A stretch of 64,000 nt of DNA from Hymenobacter algoricola. Its GTDB lineage: Bacteria; Bacteroidota; Bacteroidia; Cytophagales; Hymenobacteraceae. Of the stretch, positions 25,189-32,859 are shown in pieces. The notes below the pieces were generated by a model. The model was given only the letters and a program-made list of their open reading frames with translations, was not told the DNA's origin and did no database searches. Position 1 is the stretch's first letter; every line of letters begins with the position of its first letter. The stretch lies in assembly GCF_039539525.1 (NCBI RefSeq), contig NZ_BAABDH010000022.1, positions 34,678 to 98,677 on the forward strand, written 5' to 3'. A program made the position numbers and the translations under genes.

Positions 25189-25397
25189 CCGGTAAAGATC
25201 TTCCGAGTGGTGGGAATCACCTTATTACCAGCGTGAAGAATGTTTTAAGCGCCGCCGAAGATCTTCTCAGCAGCTCAAACCACGTTCGAAGCGGCGTGCA
25301 GCTGCTGCGGGGCGGCGCTACCCGCTTTCTTTTCGCCAACACCCGCCCGCCGGCCGCGTAAGACCACACTCCACCACCCGCTAACTGCTCCCGAATT

Positions 25398-25982
25398 ATG
25401 GCTAAGAAGAACCTGATCAAGCGGCCCCAGCCCGGGCTCTATACCGCGGCCGCGGCTTTGGTGGGTACCGGGGTGGCGGCTTTCCTGTACGCCAAGCGCC
25501 AGCTGCGCCCCGAGCTGCCCACCGTGCCCCACGTCGACGTGAAGCGCTATATGGGCCTCTGGTACGAAGTGGCTCGCCTGCCCACGCGCTACGAAAAGGA
25601 CTGCCAGCACGTGACAGCCCACTACCGCCTGATGCCCGACGGCAAGGTGAGCATCCTCAACACCTGCCATAAGCACGAGCTGGAGGGGCCGGTGGAAAAG
25701 GCCAAGGGCACCGCCCGCGTCGTGGATAAGCACACCAACGCTAAGCTCAAGGTGAGCTTTTTCTGGCCCTTTGAGGGCGACTACTGGATTCTGGACCTCG
25801 ATTATGTGGATTACCAGTACGCCCTGGTGGGCGGACCCAACCGCAAGAACCTCTGGCTGCTGAGCCGCCACCCCCACCTCGACCGCACCTTCCGCGACCA
25901 GCTGGTGGCCAAGGGCCGGGAGCTGGGATTTCCGGTGGAAAACCTCATTTTTACCGGCCAACCCGTAACCGACCACGACTAA
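25398..25982 (+). CDS. Lipocalin family protein (Blc-like), membrane-anchored
   Basis: A 194-residue lipocalin. It has an N-terminal membrane anchor (LYTAAAALVGTGVAAFLYA, residues 14-32) instead of the lipobox found in E. coli Blc. The lipocalin fold follows with the GxW motif in YMGLWYEVARLPTRYEKDC. Later come VTAHYRLMPDGKVSILNTC, ARVVDKHTNAKLKVSFFWPF, and YALVGGPNRKNLWLLSR, which carries the conserved third-motif Arg. Bacterial lipocalins bind fatty acids or lysophospholipids at the membrane. The stop overlaps the start of bcp by one base (TAATG), so the two are probably an operon linked to membrane or oxidative damage. Confidence 0.93.
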   Translation: MAKKNLIKRPQPGLYTAAAALVGTGVAAFLYAKRQLRPELPTVPHVDVKRYMGLWYEVARLPTRYEKDCQHVTAHYRLMPDGKVSILNTCHKHELEGPVEKAKGTARVVDKHTNAKLKVSFFWPFEGDYWILDLDYVDYQYALVGGPNRKNLWLLSRHPHLDRTFRDQLVAKGRELGFPVENLIFTGQPVTDHD

Positions 25983-26428
25983 TGATGCTGACCGCCGGCA
26001 CTGCCGCCCCCGATTTTGAAGCCCCCGACCAAGACGGCAACCTCATCCGCCTTCGCGACCTGCGGGGCAAAAAGGTGGCCCTGTACTTCTACCCCAAAGA
26101 CGACACGCCCGGCTGCACCGCCCAGGCCTGCAACCTGCGCGACCACCAGGCCGAGCTGACCGCCGCCAACGTGCAGGTTATCGGCGTGAGCGTGGATGGG
26201 GAGAAGTCGCACCAGAAGTTCGCCCTGAAGTACGAGCTGCCCTTCCCGCTGCTGGTCGATACCGACAAGAAAATAGTGGAAGCCTACGGCGTGTGGCAGG
26301 AGAAATCGATGTACGGCCGCAAGTACATGGGCACCATGCGCTTCACGTTTCTCATCGATGAAAACGGCCTTATCGAGAAAATCATCGAGAAGGTCGATAC
26401 CAAGAACCACGCGGCCCAGCTACTGTAG
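25982..26428 (+). CDS. bcp: Thioredoxin-dependent peroxiredoxin Bcp/PrxQ
   Basis: A 148-residue cytoplasmic peroxidase reducing H2O2 and organic peroxides with thioredoxin. The active-site segment is YFYPKDDTPGCTAQACNLRD, with peroxidatic Cys45 and the resolving Cys50 five residues later, as in the atypical 2-Cys PrxQ class. Other motifs are QVIGVSVDGEKSHQKFALKY and MGTMRFTFLIDENGLI. Two ATGs follow each other (25982 and 25985), and either could be used. It is co-transcribed with the lipocalin gene upstream. Confidence 0.95.
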   Translation: MMLTAGTAAPDFEAPDQDGNLIRLRDLRGKKVALYFYPKDDTPGCTAQACNLRDHQAELTAANVQVIGVSVDGEKSHQKFALKYELPFPLLVDTDKKIVEAYGVWQEKSMYGRKYMGTMRFTFLIDENGLIEKIIEKVDTKNHAAQLL

Positions 26429-26429
26429 G

Positions 26430-26638
26430 CCTCACCCCCGGCCCCTTTGCCTCCCCCCCGGCCCGCTCCCAAGGACAGGGAGCCTGATGGCGCAACCGGA
26501 CAAACGCCTCAGCTTTTCAGCTGAGGCGTTTGTATTCAACGACTGGTTAAACAGCTGACGACTCCGCGTCGTCCGGGTCGTCAGGCTCCCCTCTCCTTGG
26601 GATAATGCGCATTAAGCATTTGCGGGCCGGGGGTGAGG
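26430..26638. repeat. Nested imperfect palindrome of 209 bases after bcp
   Basis: Terminal arms CCTCACCCCCGGCCC (26430) and GGGCCGGGGGTGAGG (26624) match perfectly over 15 bases. A second pair lies inside: CCCAAGGACAGGGAGCCTGA (26468) with its near-complement at 26581-26601. At the centre is a perfect 14-bp hairpin with a TTTC loop (26501-26532). The central hairpin could act as a bidirectional terminator for bcp. The nesting looks like a MITE or large REP-type element. Confidence 0.75.
26501..26532. terminator. Hairpin CAAACGCCTCAGCT / AGCTGAGGCGTTTG
   Basis: A perfect 14-bp stem with a 4-base loop at the centre of the nested palindrome. It is the only terminator candidate downstream of the lipocalin-bcp unit. 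Confidence 0.55.
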
Positions 26639-26661
26639 TGTGGCCACTTCGCCAAGAACCT

Positions 26662-26669
26662 TACCTTTG
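26662..26669 (+). promoter_or_regulatory. Bacteroidota -7 promoter box for the transketolase N-terminal gene
   Basis: TACCTTTG matches TAnnTTTG, 27 bases upstream of the ATG at 26697. Confidence 0.6.
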
Positions 26670-26696
26670 CCCGTCTAAACCCTCCTACTCAATTCC

Positions 26697-27602
26697 ATGT
26701 CGCAGGACGCTACGCTCACCCAGAACTCTTCTTCGGAAACCTCCGCCCCCCAGACCGCCAAAAGCGTCGCGGAGCTCCAGCAAATTGCCGCGCAGGTGCG
26801 CCGCGACATCGTGCGCATGGTGCACGCCGTAAACTCCGGCCACCCCGGCGGCTCGCTGGGCTGCACCGATCTGCTGGTGGCGCTGTACTTCCGCATCATG
26901 AAGCACGACCCGAGCTTCAACATGAACGGCGAAAACGAAGACCTGTTCTTTCTGTCGAACGGTCACATTTCGCCGGTTTTTTACTCCGTGCTGGCCCGCG
27001 CGGGCTACTTCCCGGTCAGTGAGCTGAGCACGTTCCGCAAGCTCAACTCGCGGCTGCAGGGCCACCCCGCCACCCACGAGCACCTGCCCGGCATCCGCAT
27101 TGCCTCCGGCTCGCTGGGCCAGGGCTTGAGCGTGGCCACCGGCGCGGCCCAGGCCAAAAAGCTGAATGGCGACGCCCGCCGCGTGTACGTGCTGATGGGC
27201 GACGGCGAGCTGGAAGAAGGCCAGGTGTGGGAAGCGGCCCTGTATGCCCCCCACCACAAGGTCGACAACCTGATTGCCATCGTGGACCGCAACGGCCAGC
27301 AGATTGATGGCAGCACCGCCGAAATCGGGGGTCTGGGCAACCTGCGCGCCAAGTTCGAAGCCTTCGGCTGGCGCGTGCTTGAGGCCGACGGCAACCAGTT
27401 TGAAACCCTGCTCCCGGCCCTGGAAGAGGCCAATTCCCTCACCGGCCAGGGCCAGCCCATCATGCTGCTCATGGATACCCAGATGGGCTACGGCGTCGAC
27501 TTCATGATGGGCTCCCACAAGTGGCACGGCGTGGCGCCCAACGATGAGCAGCTCGAAAAGGCGTTGCAGCAGCTGCTGGTGGAGCAGGCCGGCGACTACT
27601 AG
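26697..27602 (+). CDS. Transketolase, N-terminal (TPP-binding) subunit
   Basis: A 301-residue protein covering only the first third of a normal transketolase. It holds the TPP/Mg-binding part: RMVHAVNSGHPGGSLGCTDL, GHPATHEHLPGIRIASGSLG and LMGDGELEEGQVWEAA. The end is MGSHKWHGVAPNDEQ. The partner with the pyrimidine-binding domain is encoded at 29760. Split transketolases are known in many bacteria and archaea and work as a heteromer. They transfer two-carbon ketol units in the pentose phosphate pathway. Here the halves are 2.2 kb apart, with two unrelated genes and several REP-like repeats between. Confidence 0.95.
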   Translation: MSQDATLTQNSSSETSAPQTAKSVAELQQIAAQVRRDIVRMVHAVNSGHPGGSLGCTDLLVALYFRIMKHDPSFNMNGENEDLFFLSNGHISPVFYSVLARAGYFPVSELSTFRKLNSRLQGHPATHEHLPGIRIASGSLGQGLSVATGAAQAKKLNGDARRVYVLMGDGELEEGQVWEAALYAPHHKVDNLIAIVDRNGQQIDGSTAEIGGLGNLRAKFEAFGWRVLEADGNQFETLLPALEEANSLTGQGQPIMLLMDTQMGYGVDFMMGSHKWHGVAPNDEQLEKALQQLLVEQAGDY

Positions 27603-27622
27603 AGTTCGGGGGCCGGTAGGGT

Positions 27623-27692
27623 CATTCCGAGCGAAGTCGAGGAATCTCGCGTGCTGACGGCGGAGTACTAATCCAACGGCACCACGCAAGAT
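27623..27692. repeat. REP-like element, second sequence type
   Basis: TCATTCCGAGCGAAGTCGAG followed by GAATCTCGCGTG, with the partial complement CACGCAAGAT further right. The same GCGAAGTCGAGG word recurs at 40.98 kb. Confidence 0.6.
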
Positions 27693-27763
27693 GCTTGGAC
27701 TGCGCTCAACCTGACGGCCTTATGAATCACCAAGTCCACTTTTCACCCCGTCAGGCCCCCCGT

Positions 27764-29164
27764 ATGCGTCGCCTGCTGCTGACTTTGTGCTCGTTGCTGC
27801 TCCTGACTTTCGGGTCGGGCCGGAACCTGCACGCCCAGAACGCCGAGCCCGAGAAGCCCAAAGTCACCCGTATCCTGTTCGTGCTCGACGCCTCGGGCTC
27901 GATGATGGCGCCCTGGGAAGGCCGCCCGCGCTGGGACGTGGCCCGCAGCCTGCTGGCCAAGATGGTGGACTCGCTCAACGCCTACCCGAACCTGCAGCTG
28001 GGGCTGCGCGCCTACGGGCATCAGCATCCCAACTCGGAGAACAACTGCGAGGACTCGAAGCTGGAAGTGCCCTTTGCGCCCAAAAACGCCAGGGCCATCA
28101 AAGCCCGGCTGGCCACGCTCAAGGCCCAGGGCAACACCCCCATCACGTATTCCATTCTGCAGTCGGCCAACGACTTTCCGGTGGACAGGAACTCCCGCAA
28201 CGTGCTCATTCTGATTACTGACGGGCTCGAGTCGTGTAAGGGCGACCCCTGCGCCACCTCGGTGGCGTTGCAGCGCAAGCACGTGTTTCTGCGGCCCTTC
28301 ATCATCGGGCTGGGCGCCGAGCGGGACTTCGGCAAGCAGCTCGAATGCCTGGGGCAGTACTACAACGCGGCCGACGTGAGCACCTTCCGCACCATCCTCG
28401 ACAACGTCATCTCCCAGACGCTCACCAAAACCACCGTCAGCGTAAACCTGACGGATGAAATCGGCAAGCCGGTGGAAAGCAACGTGAACATGACGTTCGT
28501 GAACAACGTGACCGAGACGCCGGAGTACAACTACGTGCACTACCGCGACGCCCAGGGCAAGGCCGACGTGCTCGACATCGACGCGCTGCAGGGCTACGAC
28601 CTGGTCATCAACACAGTGCCGCCGGTGCGCCAGGCCAACCTGCCCATCAAGCCCGGCCGGGCCAACGTGCTGACCTACAAAACGCCCCAGGGCACGCTGA
28701 GCCTGCAGGCGCCGAACATTTCGCCCAACCCCTACGGCAAGGTCGACGCGGTGGTGCGGGCCGCCGGCAGCGGGGCCACGGTGGTTAGTTTACCCTTCGG
28801 TACCCGGCAAAAGCTGCTGGCCGGCCCCTACGAGGTGGAGCTGCTCACGCTGCCCCGCCTCACGCGCCGCATCAGCATCCGGCAGGGCCAGGAAACGACC
28901 GTGACCTACGACGCGCCCGGGGCCCTGAACATCGTGACGGACCTGAAGGGCTTCGGTAGCATCTACCGGCTCAACAACGACGACTCGCAGACGTGGGTGT
29001 ACAACTTGCCCGAGGGCAGCAGCAAGCTCACCCTGCCCATGCAGCCCGGCGTGTACCGCTTAGTGTTCCGTACCCGCACCGCCACCGGCAGCAAGTTCAC
29101 CGACGTGCGCAGCTTCTCCATCCGCAGTGGGCAGACCAGCTCGGTCAGTATGTTCAGTAAATAG
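27764..29164 (+). CDS. VWA-domain secreted protein
   Basis: A 466-residue exported protein. The ATG at 27764 gives a standard signal peptide (MRRLLLTLCSLLLLTFGSG); another in-frame ATG at 27722 would add 14 residues. The von Willebrand A domain (about residues 35-230) starts with ILFVLDASGSMMAPWEG, whose DxSxS MIDAS motif binds a divalent metal. It continues with LGLRAYGHQ, NTPITYSILQSA and VLILITDGLESCKGDPC. The remainder (about residues 235-466) is a set of beta-rich modules without a recognised name. It ends in SFSIRSGQTSSVSMFSK, and no T9SS sorting domain is visible. It sits between the two transketolase genes without an obvious functional link. Confidence 0.9.
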   Translation: MRRLLLTLCSLLLLTFGSGRNLHAQNAEPEKPKVTRILFVLDASGSMMAPWEGRPRWDVARSLLAKMVDSLNAYPNLQLGLRAYGHQHPNSENNCEDSKLEVPFAPKNARAIKARLATLKAQGNTPITYSILQSANDFPVDRNSRNVLILITDGLESCKGDPCATSVALQRKHVFLRPFIIGLGAERDFGKQLECLGQYYNAADVSTFRTILDNVISQTLTKTTVSVNLTDEIGKPVESNVNMTFVNNVTETPEYNYVHYRDAQGKADVLDIDALQGYDLVINTVPPVRQANLPIKPGRANVLTYKTPQGTLSLQAPNISPNPYGKVDAVVRAAGSGATVVSLPFGTRQKLLAGPYEVELLTLPRLTRRISIRQGQETTVTYDAPGALNIVTDLKGFGSIYRLNNDDSQTWVYNLPEGSSKLTLPMQPGVYRLVFRTRTATGSKFTDVRSFSIRSGQTSSVSMFSK

Positions 29165-29178
29165 CTTTTTTTCATATC

Positions 29179-29305
29179 TGTCATCCTGAGCAGAGCGAAG
29201 GACCCTCCTCGGACAAACCGCCAAGCCCCTTTCAACACTCTTCACCCAAACTCCTTTGTCATCCTGAGCATACCGCGCCTAAAGCGGTGACGAAGGACCT
29301 TCCTC
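29179..29305. repeat. Two direct REP-like copies left of the GIY-YIG gene
   Basis: TGTCATCCTGAGCAGAGCGA begins at 29179 and GTCATCCTGAGCATACCGCG at 29258. Each is followed by GAAGGACC. The inverted counterpart lies right of the nuclease gene. Confidence 0.8.
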
Positions 29306-29337
29306 TTCTACCCTCAAAAGCCCCTTTCAACGCTCTG

Positions 29338-29637
29338 ATGTTTGCCCATTGCTACTACGTCTACCTCGTCACGAACCCCGCCAGAACGGCGGTGTACACC
29401 GGCGTGACCAACGACGTACGGCGCCGCATTCAGGAGCATTTCGACAACCGCGGCAACCCCGGCACCTTCGCCGGCCGCTACTTCTGCTACAACCTCGGGC
29501 ATTGTGAGCCCTTCGAGCACATGGAAGGCGCCATTGCCCGGGAGAAGGAAATCAAGGGCTGGAAGCGGGCGAAGAAGGATGCTTTGATTGCAACTACTAA
29601 CCCGCAGTGGCTAACCCTGAACTACGCGGAGCTGTGA
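29338..29637 (+). CDS. Small GIY-YIG nuclease domain protein
   Basis: A 99-residue single-domain GIY-YIG protein of the UPF0213/URI type. The motif YYVYLVTNPARTAVYTGVTN contains the Tyr-Val-Tyr / Tyr-Thr-Gly variant of GIY-YIG. RRRIQEHF gives the conserved Arg, and EGAIAREKEIKGWKRAKKDA the conserved Glu region. The start at 29338 (MFAHCYYVYLV) is chosen because the motif must lie near the N-terminus; an upstream ATG at 29287 lies inside the repeat. Such proteins are expected to nick DNA. The gene is bounded by imperfect inverted repeats of about 45 bases that contain REP-like words. Confidence 0.88.
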   Translation: MFAHCYYVYLVTNPARTAVYTGVTNDVRRRIQEHFDNRGNPGTFAGRYFCYNLGHCEPFEHMEGAIAREKEIKGWKRAKKDALIATTNPQWLTLNYAEL

Positions 29638-29639
29638 GA

Positions 29640-29709
29640 TGCGTTGAATGGAGCTTTTCGCTTAACGGAGGAAGGTCCTTCACTCCGCTTCGCTGCGTTC
29701 AGGATGACA
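29640..29709. repeat. Inverted REP-like copy right of the GIY-YIG gene
   Basis: GCGTTGAATGGAGCTTTTCG, then GGAGGAAGGTCCTTC and CAGGATGACA. Its reverse complement aligns with the left flank at 29293-29336 over GAAGGACCTTCCTC, AAAAGC and TTCAACGC. Confidence 0.75.
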
Positions 29710-29759
29710 AAAAGATAAAAATCCAAGTCCCCAAGACCCTAAGTTCCCAAGACCCCAAT

Positions 29760-30719
29760 ATGAAAGACTTCCCCTACACCGAATCAAAAGACACCCGCTC
29801 CGGCTTTGGCGTGGGCTTGCACGAGTTGGGCAAAACCAACCCCAACGTGGTAGCCCTCTGCGCCGACCTCACCGGCTCGCTCAAGATGGATGCCTTTAAG
29901 AAGGATTTTCCCGAGCGGTTTTTCCAGGTCGGCATTGCCGAAGCCAACATGATGGGTCTGGCCGCGGGCATGACCATCGGCGGTAAAATCCCGTTCACGG
30001 GTACCTTCGCCAACTTCAGCACCGGCCGCGTCTACGACCAGATTCGCCAGAGCATTGCCTACTCGGGCAAGAACGTGAAGATCTGCGCCTCCCACGCCGG
30101 CCTGACCCTGGGCGAAGACGGCGCCACCCACCAGATTCTGGAAGATGTGGGCATGATGAAGATGCTGCCCCACATGACGGTCATCAACCCCTGCGACTTC
30201 AACCAGACCAAAGCCGCCACCATCGCCATTGCCGACTACGAGGGCCCGGTGTACCTGCGCTTCGGCCGCCCCGTGGTGCCCAACTTCACCCCCGCCGACC
30301 AGAAGTTCGAAATCGGCAAAGCGGTAATGCTGAACGAAGGCGCCGACGTGAGCATCTTCGCCACCGGCCACCTGGTTTGGAAAGCCATCCTGGCCGGTAA
30401 GATCCTGGCCGAAAAAGGCATCGACGCCGAAATCATCAACATCCACACCATCAAGCCGCTTGATGCCCAGGCTATCCTGGCTTCGGCCCGCAAGACGCGC
30501 TGCGTGGTCTCGGCCGAGGAGCACCAGATGAACGGCGGCCTCGGCGACTCCATCGCCCAGCTGCTGGCCCGCGAGGAGCCCCTGCCCCTGGAAATGGTAG
30601 CCGTCAACGACTCCTTCGGCGAAAGCGGCACCCCCGACCAGCTGATGGAGAAATACGGCCTGCTGGAAAACGACATCGTGGCCGCCGTGGAGAAGGTGCT
30701 GGCCCGCAAGGCGAAGTAG
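29760..30719 (+). CDS. Transketolase, C-terminal subunit
   Basis: A 319-residue protein with the pyrimidine-binding and C-terminal domains of transketolase, the partner of the gene at 26697. Key parts are VGLHELGKTNPNVVALCADL, FQVGIAEANMMGLAAGM (with the Glu that activates TPP), and FTGTFANFSTGRVYDQIRQS. GLTLGEDGATHQILEDVGMM carries the substrate-contacting His. The C-terminal domain includes TKCVVSAEEH-like RCVVSAEEHQMNGGLGDSIA and VNDSFGESGTPDQL. The start at 29760 (MKDFPYTESKDTRSGFG) is the first in-frame ATG after the repeat. A strong terminator follows. Confidence 0.95.
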   Translation: MKDFPYTESKDTRSGFGVGLHELGKTNPNVVALCADLTGSLKMDAFKKDFPERFFQVGIAEANMMGLAAGMTIGGKIPFTGTFANFSTGRVYDQIRQSIAYSGKNVKICASHAGLTLGEDGATHQILEDVGMMKMLPHMTVINPCDFNQTKAATIAIADYEGPVYLRFGRPVVPNFTPADQKFEIGKAVMLNEGADVSIFATGHLVWKAILAGKILAEKGIDAEIINIHTIKPLDAQAILASARKTRCVVSAEEHQMNGGLGDSIAQLLAREEPLPLEMVAVNDSFGESGTPDQLMEKYGLLENDIVAAVEKVLARKAK

Positions 30720-30740
30720 GTTTTAGGCTGAGTAGCTACG

Positions 30741-30783
30741 AAAACCGCCCCGGTTGCTTGATGGCAGCCGGGGCGGTTTTTTT
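30741..30783 (+). terminator. Rho-independent terminator after the transketolase C-terminal gene
   Basis: AAAACCGCCCCGG pairs with CCGGGGCGGTTTT followed by more T. It marks the left edge of host-type sequence before the AT-rich cassette island. Confidence 0.85.
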
Positions 30784-30790
30784 CTTACGA

Positions 30791-30980
30791 CCGGTACGGC
30801 TTGGCGATGTGGCGGTATTTGAAAATCGTCAGCCCGTAACTGCTGCTGAATAAAGTTACAAAAGTTGATGATAAGAACTAATGCCCGGCTTTATTCTTCA
30901 CCCGGAACTGAAGCCCAATAGCGAACAAAAAGCTGAGAACATATTCGTCACCCGCCATATTGCCAAACCGCCTGTTGGCT
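30791..30980 (-). repeat. attC-like site G (last site of the cassette array)
   Basis: An imperfect palindrome of about 190 bases. Its left arm GGCTTGGCGATGTGGCGG is complementary to CCGCCATATTGCCAAACC at the right. The right outer box GTTGGCTGTA (30974) is the complement of the box that opens the M23 cassette, at 31988-31997. The core resembles sites D and E (CTGCTGAATAAAGTTA, AGAACTAA). Confidence 0.75.
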
Positions 30981-30984
30981 GTAG

Positions 30985-31956
30985 TTATTTTTTCTCGTTG
31001 CTAATCTTCTCTTTTTGTATCGGTGAATAATCTGTTTTAGATTGTCCGTTTACTTGTATTTTGTCAAAGTAACATTTTACACCTGTTGCTGAATTCATAT
31101 CTTCCACATTTTGGATGTGAAAATGTAAATGAGGTTCAGATGAGTTACCTGAATTTCCACAAAGTCCAAGTAGTTGTCCTTGTTTTATTTTTTGTCCTTG
31201 TTTGACTGCAATTGAATGTTGTTTGAAGTGAGCAAAAAACAAATACTCGTTGTTTTGTGTCTTTATAATGACTGTGTTTCCTGGAACGTAAACAGGATTT
31301 AAAATTCCTGGCACATTGTCTTTAACTCCATCAACTACCAAAACAACCTCTCCATCGCAAGGTGCAATCAGGTCTTTTCCAAAAGCATAATAATCTTCAT
31401 TTATTTTTCCGTCTGTCTTATAAGAATTTCCTTTGTCGTTAGTTATTACAATATCAAAAGCATTTTTTTGAGCTTCACTTTCAACGTGATAATTTAATTC
31501 TTTAGTGTCGCCACCCCAAATTACCGTCCAATCATTTTTAAAGGGAAGAATTAGTTTTGTCTTGTTACGAGTAACTTTTGGCAAATTACTTTCTTTGAAA
31601 GGCTTAACTAAAAGTCCATTAATCTTTGAGTTTTTGTCAACGGAAATGTTAACTGCAAATAATGCTCTTTCAAAATTTGTTTTGTATGAAGCGTAAGTCT
31701 GCTCATATTTTACAAATTGTCTTTTTGTAATTTTTCCTACTTGTGTTTTCAGTCCTGCTAAAAATTCTTTTGTTTTTTCAAGCGGCAGTGCGTTTTGCAT
31801 TTCAGTTGAGAAACTTGAAAATATTGCATCAAAATTGTCTGCATTATAATTCATCTCAAAACTGTCAGCAACGGTTTTGTTTGAGACTTTTTCTGTCTGT
31901 CCAAATGCAAAGTTCATAAAAGTTGTCAAGAGGATTGTTACTAAATATTTTTTCAT
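30985..31956 (-). CDS. Cassette gene: exported DUF3887-like / M23 peptidase
   Basis: A 323-residue exported protein, cassette 6 (furthest from the recombinase). The signal peptide is MKKYLVTILLTTFMNFAFG. Residues of about 25-125 form an N-terminal module like DUF3887 (DSFEMNYNADNFDAIFSSFS). The C-terminal M23 domain has KNAFDIVITNDKGN, FFAHFKQHSIAVKQGQ, GNSGNSSEPHLHFHIQN. The first zinc His of the usual HxxxD is not in the standard place (QKNAFD); variants of this kind occur in M23 subfamilies, so activity is uncertain. The gene is clearly AT-rich compared with the host genes. Its stop codon lies four bases from site G. Confidence 0.85.
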   Translation of the reverse strand: MKKYLVTILLTTFMNFAFGQTEKVSNKTVADSFEMNYNADNFDAIFSSFSTEMQNALPLEKTKEFLAGLKTQVGKITKRQFVKYEQTYASYKTNFERALFAVNISVDKNSKINGLLVKPFKESNLPKVTRNKTKLILPFKNDWTVIWGGDTKELNYHVESEAQKNAFDIVITNDKGNSYKTDGKINEDYYAFGKDLIAPCDGEVVLVVDGVKDNVPGILNPVYVPGNTVIIKTQNNEYLFFAHFKQHSIAVKQGQKIKQGQLLGLCGNSGNSSEPHLHFHIQNVEDMNSATGVKCYFDKIQVNGQSKTDYSPIQKEKISNEKK

Positions 31957-31990
31957 TCTGTTAGAATTTTGTGAGGTCTGGTATAATTAC

Positions 31991-32122
31991 AGCCAACGGT
32001 TTGCAGCTACAAGAAGTTGGCGATTTTCACCACAAATGTTGATGCTGAGAACCAAAGTTTGATTAACCACAAATGTGTCTTCGGAGCACTGAACCGCCAC
32101 TTTTGCCAAACGCCTGTTATAG
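31991..32122 (-). repeat. attC-like site A
   Basis: 132 bases long. The left box is AGCCAAC and the right box GTTATAG (32116). Left-arm words TTTGCAGCTACAAGAAGTTG and inner words CACCACAAATGTTGATGC are shared with sites B and C. Confidence 0.78.
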
Positions 32123-32152
32123 GTAGGCGTTCTGTCCACTGTGTCGTTATTG

Positions 32153-32677
32153 TTACCAAATAAAATCAATATCTGCAAATGTTTCGCTTGTTTTAAAGTC
32201 ATTGTTAGTTCCAAAATAAATTTCGTCTTCGTGAAAGAAAAGTAAAGCCCAGTTCAAACTGTGGTCAATAATTGTCAAGTCGTCTGAGCCACCATAATAA
32301 AAACTGTCGAAGTATTTTATTAAAAGTTTCCAAGGAACAATCATTGCGTCTGTCTCGTCCCAAGAAAGAAAAACAGGCTTGTCAAAAGGAAGTCCGCGAT
32401 GGTAAAGCCATTTTTTAATTTCTTTTTCGTTGCCGTCTAAAATTCTTGTATTGTCAATTGTCCTAAAAAAGTCCTTTTTGAAAGGTATGTCGTTATGCAA
32501 ATTTGTCTTTGAGATATAGTCCCACAAAAAATTTGCAGCTTCCTTGTCTAACGGTTTCAACTGGTCAAGATGTTGGTCGGGTAATATGTCATACTTCTCC
32601 TCCGTAAAACGCCATTTTCGTCCAAAGTCGTCCATTGGAATTACGTGTTGAAATATGTTATCAAAGTCTATACCCAT
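32153..32677 (-). CDS. Cassette gene: hypothetical protein
   Basis: A 174-residue soluble protein with no signal peptide, cassette 5. It is rich in aromatic and acidic residues: WRFTEEKYDILPDQH, LSWDETDAMIVPWKLLIKYF, YYGGSDDLTIIDHSLNWALL and FFHEDEIYFGTNNDF. The last part resembles immunity- or SMI1-like small proteins only vaguely, so I do not assign a function. It is AT-rich. It is the only gene between sites B (upstream) and A (downstream), and its stop lies 30 bases from site A. Confidence 0.75.
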   Translation of the reverse strand: MGIDFDNIFQHVIPMDDFGRKWRFTEEKYDILPDQHLDQLKPLDKEAANFLWDYISKTNLHNDIPFKKDFFRTIDNTRILDGNEKEIKKWLYHRGLPFDKPVFLSWDETDAMIVPWKLLIKYFDSFYYGGSDDLTIIDHSLNWALLFFHEDEIYFGTNNDFKTSETFADIDFIW

Positions 32678-32702
32678 TTGTCGTTGTGTCGTCTTTTACG
32701 CT

Positions 32703-32834
32703 TACCTACGTTTCGCAGCTACAAGAAGTTGGCGATTTTCACCACAAATGTTGATGCGGAGAACCAATGTTTGATTAACCACAAATGTGTCTGCGGAGAA
32801 CTGAACCGCCAATTTTTTGTAGGTGCTGTTATGT
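32703..32834 (-). repeat. attC-like site B
   Basis: 132 bases, the same length as A and C. The right box is GTTATGT (32828). The left box is degenerate (TTACCTACG), yet TAGGTAAGCGT on its minus strand still matches TAGGTAGGCGT at site A. The inner core is nearly identical to site A. Confidence 0.78.
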
Positions 32835-32859
32835 GTAGCCTTGCTTTCCATCGTTGTCG

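Noticed and set aside
22962..25220. A 752-codon minus-strand frame that begins in the minisatellite
   Set aside because: It lies wholly opposite the M23 peptidase gene and has no domain; it exists only because of third-position GC bias.
32153..32677. Calling the cassette 5 protein an immunity protein
   Set aside because: Only a vague likeness in acidic and aromatic composition; no motif supports it and no toxin gene is adjacent.
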